Assembly: GCA_003332265.1 (NCBI GenBank)
Contig: QPGA01000011.1
Coordinates: 1 to 59,002, forward strand
Origin: Candidatus Accumulibacter meliphilus
GTDB taxonomy: Bacteria; Pseudomonadota; Gammaproteobacteria; Burkholderiales; Rhodocyclaceae
Reading direction: 5' to 3'
DNA: 59,002 bases
Of the stretch, positions 51,100 through 59,002 are shown one piece after another. The position numbers and the translations under genes were made by a program. The notes under the pieces are model-generated. The model ran no database searches and was not told where the DNA came from. It saw only the letters and a program-made list of their open reading frames with translations. Positions within the stretch are counted from its first letter, which is position 1; each line of letters begins with the position of its first letter.

Positions 51100-51135
51100 G
51101 ACGCGCATGAACATAAAACTCCGAAGGAGCACCGC

Positions 51136-53718
<2,583 letters not shown>

Positions 53719-53761
53719 GATACAGGCATGGCCCGCGGGGGGCCGAAACGGAGCGACCGAT

Positions 53762-53995
53762 ATGAACCTCGTCTATGACAGTGCCCACTACTCGATCGTC
53801 GCTTATCCGGTGCAGGAGGGCTTCGAGCTGGTCGACAAGGCGGCCAGCCGCAGCCTCTTCGTCCAGGGCTCGGTGGCCAGGGCCCTGCGCCGCACGCTCG
53901 ACGAGATCCCCGACAACGAGCGCGACGAAGAGTCGATCGACGCCGTGCTCGACACCTACTGCGCGGGCGCCGCCCGCGCCATCGTGCTGCACTGA
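53762..53995 (+). CDS. DUF3567 family protein
   Basis: A 77-residue protein of a family that is largely betaproteobacterial: MNLVYDSAHYSIVAYPV, then GFELVDKAASRSLFVQGSVA, and the C-terminal YCAGAARAIVLH. Function unknown. It begins 43 bases after clpB; the sequence between (GGCCCGCGGGGGGCC) could form a small hairpin but lacks a T run. Its stop lies 9 bases from the end of the convergent RTX gene. Confidence 0.85.
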   Translation: MNLVYDSAHYSIVAYPVQEGFELVDKAASRSLFVQGSVARALRRTLDEIPDNERDEESIDAVLDTYCAGAARAIVLH

Positions 53996-54004
53996 CGGCG
54001 CCGC

Positions 54005-57000
54005 TCAGGTCACCAGAAAGTCCGCGTAGGTCAGGGCCGGGGCAGCGCTAAAGGCAGCGAATTGCACTGCCGCCGCCACCCCGTTGCCATCCGCGTCGTA
54101 GTACAGGGCTCCGGTGGTGTCGTCGTAGATCAGGTAGTCGTCCGCATCGACGGCGGCGGCACCCCGCCGGAACGACCCGAGCCCCAGGGTGCCAGTCGTC
54201 GTCAGTGCGGTGAAGATGGCATTCTCGAGATGAATCGTGTCGTCGGCGACGTTGTAGTCGGTGATCGTGTCGACATTGGTGAGCGCGTTCAGCATGCTGT
54301 CGAAGCGGATGCTGTCGCGACCGTCGCCCGCGCTCAGGGTATCGTTGCCCAAACCCCCATTGAGCGTGTCGTTGCCGGAAAGGCCGCCCAGCGTGTCGTC
54401 ACCGGCGTGGCCGCGCAGACTGTTGGCCAGTTCGTTGCCGGTCAGGGTGGCGGCGGTGGCGACATTGAGGTACAGGTGCTCGACGTTGTCGGCCAGGGTG
54501 TGGTCGGCGTAGGTATAGACGCGGTCGATGCCCCCGGCATCATCTTCGACGGCACTGTCCCCGACCCCGAGGTAGTAGACGTCGTTGCCCAAGCCTCCGG
54601 TCAGCACGTTGGGCGCACTGTTGGCGTGACCGTAGAGCGTGTTGGCCAGCGCATTGCCGATGGCAGTGGTGGCGTTGCTGCCGGTCAGGTAGAGGCGCTC
54701 GACATGCTCGCCGAGGGCCCAGGAGACGCTGCTGTAGATGATGTCGTTGCCCTCGTCGAGCGCCTCGACGACGTGGTCGCCGCTGTTGTCGACGTTTTCG
54801 ACGTTGTCGACGTAGTAGCGGTCATTGCCCAGCCCACCGATCATCGTGTCGGCCCCGAGGCCCCCGTTGAGCGTGTCGTTGCCGCTGAGCCCGACGAGCG
54901 TATCGTCGCCGGCATTACCGCGCAGGCTGTTGGCGAGTTCGTTGCCGGTCAGGGAAGCCGCCGTGGCAACATTGAGGTACAGGTGCTCGACGTTGTCGGC
55001 CAGGGTGTGGTCGGCGTAGGTATGGACGCTGTCGGTGCCCGCGTCGTCGTCTTCGACGGCACTGTCGTCCGCTCCGAGGAAGTAGACGTCGTTGCCCAAG
55101 CCTCCGGTCAGCACGTTGGGCGCACTGTTGGCGTGACCGTAGAGCGTGTTGGCCAGCGCATTGCCGATGGCAGTGGTGGCGTTGCTGCCGGTCAGGTAGA
55201 GGCGCTCGACATGCTCGCCGAGGGCCCAGGAGACGCTGCTGTAGATGATGTCGTTGCCCTCGTCGAGCGCCTCGACGACGCGGTCGCCGCTGTTGTCGAC
55301 GTAGTAGCGGTCATTGCCCAGCCCACCGATCATCGTGTCGGCCCCGAGGCCGCCGTTGAGCGTGTCGTTGCCGCTTCCGCCAGTCAAGGTGTCGGCACTC
55401 GCCGTTCCACGCAGCATCTTGCTCAGGCTTTTCACAGCGATCTCGAAGACGTCGCTGGCCGCCAATCCGCCGCTGTCGGTGGCCGTCACTCGGATGCTGA
55501 TCGTGCCCGCGGCGGTGGGTATCCCATGCCATGTCCGGGTAACCGCATCGAAAGATAACCAGGCGGGGAGTGCCGAGCCATCGGCAAGGCCGGCCGAATA
55601 GGTCAATACATCGCCGGGATCGATATCGCTGAAGGTGCCCGCCGGGAGGGTCGCCGAGAACTCAATCCCATCGGTAAGCACCTGGTCGCTGATCGCGCTA
55701 GCGACTGTCGGGGCGTCATTGACATCGGCAATGGCTGTCGTAGCGGAACTGGTCTTGCTTTCTACGGTGCCGGAACCGTCCGTGTAACTGGCGACTACGC
55801 GTAGCTGCTTGCCGACATGCGCTTGGCTCGGCTCGATACTGCTCGATGTAGCACCGTTGATCACGCTCCAGTTCGTGCCATCGGCCGAAATCTGCCATTC
55901 GTAATTGATGGCGCCCATACCGTCCTCGTCAGCCAGGGTGTTGCTGGCCGTAAGCACCTGCTTCTCGGCGGCGCTACCATTGATCGTCACCTCGCCTGTT
56001 GGCGCAGACCCGACGAGGGCGACAGTGACCTGGAATTCGTTGCTGACTGCACTCTCGCCTGCCAGATCCGTGGCCACCAGCTTCAGGCGGATGCTTCCCG
56101 CGTCGCTCCTCGACGGCACGCCGTTGAAGGTCAGGGTCGCTGCATCGAATGAGAGCCAGGCAGGCAAGGCGGAACCATCTGTTTGCGTCGCGGAAAATGC
56201 CAGCGAGTCGCCAACGTCAGTTTCGGCGAAAAAACGAGCCGGCACGCTGAAGTGGAGCAGCGTGCCATGGTCAACGGTATGGTCGGCGACACCGATCGTG
56301 CCGCCGAAGGTCGTGTCCAGAGTTCCATCGGCGTTGTAGCGCACCAGGACGAAAGTAGTGTCCGAGTCGTCGTCGTTATAGCGTCCGCCGGCAACGACAA
56401 TCTTTCCATCTGCTTCAACGACCACGGCGTTGCCGGAATCATAGGAACTGCTTGTCTTGGTCGTGGCAATGCCGTTAATACCAAATGCCGTATCCGGCGA
56501 CCCATCCGAGTTATATCGCGCCAAGGCGAGATCGCTGCCGAATGAACCCGTGACAAGAATCTTTCCGTCGGGCTGCAAGGTCAGCGATTTGCCATAATCT
56601 GAACTTACAAACGCGATAGCCGCTCTGCCGCCGACGCCAAAGCCGGCATCGAAGGCGCCATTGTCATTGAAACGCCTCAGGAAACTACCGCTGCTATCTG
56701 AGCCGACGACAACGATCTTGCCGTCAGCTTGGGCGCTTACCGATTTGGCTGCGTCGTACCGGCCGGTATCAAGGGTGACGATGCCATCGCCGTCAAAGCT
56801 GGCGTCCAGAGAACCATCGATGTTGTAGCGCAGAAAGATAAAATCAGTTTCTCTATAGTCTTCGCCGCGACCGTAGCCCGCGGCAAGAATCTTGCCATCG
56901 GACTGGACAGTTACGGCGTTCAGGATTTGCTCGTTGTAGCCCGCCGTGCTTGTCAGCTTGCCATCGCCAGCGAAGCTGCTATCGAGCGAACCATCGCTGT

Positions 57001-58372
57001 TATAGCGAACCAGCGCAAAATCGCTAGTGCTGCTGGGGTTTCCAGAGGCCATTCCGGCCAACAAGACCTTGCCATCCGATTGCACGGCCAGCGCATAGGC
57101 CTGGTCCCAGAAACCGCCAATATCTGTCGTCACCTTGCCGTCGCCACTGAAACTGGTATCCAGGCTGCCGTCGCTGTTATACCGGGCTAGCGCAAAATCA
57201 GTTGCCCACTGTGACGAGAAGCCACCCACCAGAATCCGGCCGTCGGCCTGCACGGCGACCGCGTAGCTGCTATCCCAATACAGCCCAAAGGCAGTGGTCA
57301 CCTTCCCGTCGCCGTCGAAACTGGTATCTAGTGAGCCGTCAGTGCTGTAGCGCAATAGGGTAAAGTCCGTATAGTCTCCGACCGTATTCTCACCGGTAAG
57401 TAGATACTTTCCATCGGACTGGATCGCAACACTGTACCCCCATGCCGTGGCGAGCCCGGCGCTGCTAATAACAACCCCTGGCATATTTTTGTTCCCCACG
57501 AAGACGGGGCCGGTGTTAGTGATGGCGATGGGCGAACTGTAGGAACTCTCCGGAACGCCGTGCCCATCCATATAGTAAGCAACGACTCGTACCTGCTTGG
57601 CAAACTGGTCTATCGAGACGATGAAGGCATTTGAGGTCGCCGCATCGATGTCGGTCCAGTTGATGCCGTCTGTTGAGCTCTGCCATTGATAGCTGATCGG
57701 ACCCAGTCCGTCCGCATCCGCCAGAGTGTTGTCGGCTATTAGCACCTGATTTAAAGCCGGCGTGCCTGTAACGGTCACCAAGCCTGTGGGCATAGCGTTA
57801 ACGTTGGCCACCACGGCGGTAGCCAGACTGCTTACTGATTCGAGTGTTCCAAGCCCATCCCGATAGCTGGCAACGACCCGTACCTGTTTGCCGATCTCCG
57901 CCTCTGTCAATCCTAAATAGGCTGTTGTCGCACCCGCGATGATGTTCCACGCGCTATTATCCGCCGAGCTTTGCCACTGGAAGGTGACCGAACCCATTCC
58001 GTCAACATCAGCCAGGGTATTGTCGGCAAATAGCAGCTGATTTTTGGCGGCGGTTCCAACGATGCTTATCGCCCCTGTTGGCGAATGGTTAACAAGGCCA
58101 ACAATCTCCTGAATGCTCCATATCCTGTGGTCCGAGAACTCGATCTGTTGAATCGGATTTGCGGGGTTTTCTGGATTATTGTCGAGATAGAAATTTTCGA
58201 TCGTTATCTTGTCGGCGCCGGTAACAAGGCCGACGACAAGATCGTTTTCTGAACGAGCCAACGTCACATCCTCCGTACGTATGCCCGCCGCCAAGCGGAG
58301 GCAGGGCCTAGGCACTCGAATGGCATGGCGTTTCTTGCTGGACCGGCGAAGCGAAAAATCGTTAACATTCAT
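54005..58372 (-). CDS. Large RTX/delta-60/Ig-like repeat protein, 5' end apparently lost
   Basis: A secreted calcium-binding adhesin-like protein. From its start: a hemolysin-type domain end (GIRTEDVTLARSENDLVVGL to IQQIEFSDHRIW), two Ig-like repeats with ADNTLADxDG and QWQSSxD, about eight delta-60 repeats (for example LVRYNSDGSLDSSFAGDGKL, 57490-56290), cadherin/He_PIG-like domains, a third Ig-like repeat, then RTX nonapeptides (GGSGNDTLNGGLGADTMIGG, 55410-54340) and a C-terminal tail typical of type I secretion. Family similarity begins only near 58300. Before that the frame, open to 58591, is antisense to an ISAs1 transposase gene, so the real N-terminus was probably removed. The start at 58372 is the nearest in-frame ATG and may be spurious. 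Confidence 0.8.
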   Translation of the reverse strand: MNVNDFSLRRSSKKRHAIRVPRPCLRLAAGIRTEDVTLARSENDLVVGLVTGADKITIENFYLDNNPENPANPIQQIEFSDHRIWSIQEIVGLVNHSPTGAISIVGTAAKNQLLFADNTLADVDGMGSVTFQWQSSADNSAWNIIAGATTAYLGLTEAEIGKQVRVVASYRDGLGTLESVSSLATAVVANVNAMPTGLVTVTGTPALNQVLIADNTLADADGLGPISYQWQSSTDGINWTDIDAATSNAFIVSIDQFAKQVRVVAYYMDGHGVPESSYSSPIAITNTGPVFVGNKNMPGVVISSAGLATAWGYSVAIQSDGKYLLTGENTVGDYTDFTLLRYSTDGSLDTSFDGDGKVTTAFGLYWDSSYAVAVQADGRILVGGFSSQWATDFALARYNSDGSLDTSFSGDGKVTTDIGGFWDQAYALAVQSDGKVLLAGMASGNPSSTSDFALVRYNSDGSLDSSFAGDGKLTSTAGYNEQILNAVTVQSDGKILAAGYGRGEDYRETDFIFLRYNIDGSLDASFDGDGIVTLDTGRYDAAKSVSAQADGKIVVVGSDSSGSFLRRFNDNGAFDAGFGVGGRAAIAFVSSDYGKSLTLQPDGKILVTGSFGSDLALARYNSDGSPDTAFGINGIATTKTSSSYDSGNAVVVEADGKIVVAGGRYNDDDSDTTFVLVRYNADGTLDTTFGGTIGVADHTVDHGTLLHFSVPARFFAETDVGDSLAFSATQTDGSALPAWLSFDAATLTFNGVPSRSDAGSIRLKLVATDLAGESAVSNEFQVTVALVGSAPTGEVTINGSAAEKQVLTASNTLADEDGMGAINYEWQISADGTNWSVINGATSSSIEPSQAHVGKQLRVVASYTDGSGTVESKTSSATTAIADVNDAPTVASAISDQVLTDGIEFSATLPAGTFSDIDPGDVLTYSAGLADGSALPAWLSFDAVTRTWHGIPTAAGTISIRVTATDSGGLAASDVFEIAVKSLSKMLRGTASADTLTGGSGNDTLNGGLGADTMIGGLGNDRYYVDNSGDRVVEALDEGNDIIYSSVSWALGEHVERLYLTGSNATTAIGNALANTLYGHANSAPNVLTGGLGNDVYFLGADDSAVEDDDAGTDSVHTYADHTLADNVEHLYLNVATAASLTGNELANSLRGNAGDDTLVGLSGNDTLNGGLGADTMIGGLGNDRYYVDNVENVDNSGDHVVEALDEGNDIIYSSVSWALGEHVERLYLTGSNATTAIGNALANTLYGHANSAPNVLTGGLGNDVYYLGVGDSAVEDDAGGIDRVYTYADHTLADNVEHLYLNVATAATLTGNELANSLRGHAGDDTLGGLSGNDTLNGGLGNDTLSAGDGRDSIRFDSMLNALTNVDTITDYNVADDTIHLENAIFTALTTTGTLGLGSFRRGAAAVDADDYLIYDDTTGALYYDADGNGVAAAVQFAAFSAAPALTYADFLVT
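54353..55351. repeat. Tandem ~507-bp duplication inside RTX gene
   Basis: Two adjacent copies, about 54353-54860 and 54861-55351. About 199 bases are identical (54575-54773 and 55082-55280, offset 507), while the flanks differ by scattered substitutions and one copy has a short extra segment (residues VENVDN). Each unit encodes one RTX block plus a segment rich in GNxLANTLYGH. The local identity implies recent duplication or gene conversion. Confidence 0.88.
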
Positions 58373-59002
58373 GGACTTATGACAAGGGCTTGTAAACCCC
58401 TCTGGAATCAGGTCTACTCTCGTCTTTTGGACGACCGAAATGAGTGTGACGAATGGAGCCAGCCTGATGCGCTGCTTGAGGGAAGTAGACGATCCGCGCA
58501 AACCCAGCAATGGAACGCTGCATGATTTTGTGGAGATTCTGGTGATTGCCATGGCCGCTGTGCTCTCAGATTGTGACACCGTCGAAGACATCGCCTATTG
58601 GGCGTCCGAGAAGGAGGATTGGCTGCGTGACTTTCTGCGACTCAAGAACGGCGTGCCCTCCAAGAAGACGTTTCTGAGGATCTTCCAAGCGCTGGACCCG
58701 AAGCAATTCGAGGTGGCGTTTCGCCGCTGGGTCGCTGAGGTGGTCGGTGCCCTCAATGGCGGCATCGCGGTCGATGGAAAGACCGTGCGTGGATCGGGCA
58801 GCGGCGGTGAGACGGCCATTCACATGGTCAGTGCCTTCGCCACAGCATTGGGCGTCGTTCTTGGCCAGGAAAAGGTCGCCGCCAAGAGTAACGAGATCAC
58901 CGCCATCCCGGAACTGCTCCAGGCCCTGGATATCAAGGACTTGCTGATCACCATTGACGCCATGGGGTGCCAGAAGAACATCGCCCGTCAGATCACCGAC
59001 CA
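58302..59002 (+). mobile_element. ISAs1-family insertion sequence, right part outside window
   Basis: Carries the transposase gene from 58440. The left boundary is placed near 58302, where CAGGGCCTAGGCACTCG begins and where RTX-family similarity on the opposite strand stops. Neither the right terminal repeat nor a target duplication can be checked because the element runs off the window, so the boundary is provisional. Confidence 0.6.
58440..59002 (+). CDS. ISAs1 family transposase, 3' end outside window
   Basis: The first ~187 residues of a DDE transposase in a frame that is open to the window end. LMRCLREVDDPRKPSNGTLH, then LVIAMAAVLSDCDTVEDIAYWA and KKTFLRIFQALDP form the ISAs1 N-terminal signature (DDE_Tnp_1-associated). 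The first catalytic Asp is in IAVDGKTVRGS and the second in LLITIDAMGCQKNIARQ. The Glu would lie beyond the edge. ATG at 58440; an internal ATG at 58467 (MRCLREV) is an alternative. Confidence 0.92.
   Translation, partial: MSVTNGASLMRCLREVDDPRKPSNGTLHDFVEILVIAMAAVLSDCDTVEDIAYWASEKEDWLRDFLRLKNGVPSKKTFLRIFQALDPKQFEVAFRRWVAEVVGALNGGIAVDGKTVRGSGSGGETAIHMVSAFATALGVVLGQEKVAAKSNEITAIPELLQALDIKDLLITIDAMGCQKNIARQITD

Noticed and set aside
54062-55558. Long plus-strand ORF (498 codons) opposite the RTX repeats
   Set aside because: It is antisense to periodic GC-rich RTX coding sequence, has the same repeat period, and its translation is low-complexity Val/Gly/Asp without family motifs.

Overview
This is high-GC DNA that reads as a betaproteobacterium, probably of the Rhodocyclales and close to the 'Candidatus Accumulibacter'/Dechloromonas/Thauera group. 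That assignment is an inference from gene content: a PEP-CTERM/XrtA extracellular polysaccharide block, a DUF3567 protein beside clpB, TAXI-type TRAP transport, a RAYT transposase and an ISAs1-type insertion sequence. I saw no rRNA, tRNA or CRISPR array.

Layout. (1) 1-1610 is a mobile/toxin-antitoxin patch: a RAYT transposase running in from the left edge, a higB toxin beheaded at the RAYT end, an intact higA, and an opposing DUF4160/DUF2442 pair. (2) 1815-9641 is housekeeping and mixed genes: an HDAC-like deacetylase, the bifunctional NAD(P)HX repair enzyme, an EamA exporter, a patatin-like protein with altered catalytic motifs, a HIT protein, a frameshifted phytanoyl-CoA dioxygenase, and an NfeD/stomatin/small membrane protein operon. 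(3) 10056-30344 is a divergent MocR regulator followed by a long one-direction metabolic block: class III aminotransferase, nitrilase-family amidase, ATP-grasp ligase, C45 N-terminal-nucleophile acyltransferase/hydrolase, an oversized Orn/Lys/Arg-type decarboxylase, enoyl-CoA hydratase, ADP-forming acyl-CoA synthetase, an internally deleted second enoyl-CoA hydratase, a TAXI TRAP importer, a metallo-beta-lactamase-fold protein lacking several metal ligands, a flavin monooxygenase and its DUF2783 companion. This is the best candidate for an undescribed system: it combines uptake, amide-bond making and breaking, amine chemistry, CoA activation and hydroxylation. Its substrate cannot be read from sequence. 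(4) 30444-43809 is an exopolysaccharide block of the PEP-CTERM type: O-antigen ligase-like protein, XrtA-system sugar transferase, PrsK kinase, PrsR sigma-54 activator, PrsT TPR lipoprotein, UDP-sugar dehydrogenase, 4-epimerase and a Sel1/SLT lytic transglycosylase. No exosortase lies in the window. (5) 43964-53995 holds a trypsin-like protease, a DinG-type helicase, an unrecognised protein with ATP-grasp-like motifs in unusual order, a molybdenum cofactor run (mobB, moeA, moaD, moaE), clpB with a likely heat-shock promoter, and a DUF3567 protein. (6) 54005-59002 is a large secreted RTX/delta-60/Ig-like repeat protein on the minus strand, apparently cut at its 5' end by an ISAs1-family element that runs off the right edge.

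Running through the window is a dispersed repeat of about 120 bp made of three successive palindromes (2712, 9861, 14471, 48751, and a partial copy at 43855). Two copies have been captured as the C-terminal coding ends of the deacetylase and mobB genes. Its hairpins and the RAYT at the left edge suggest a REP-like element family.
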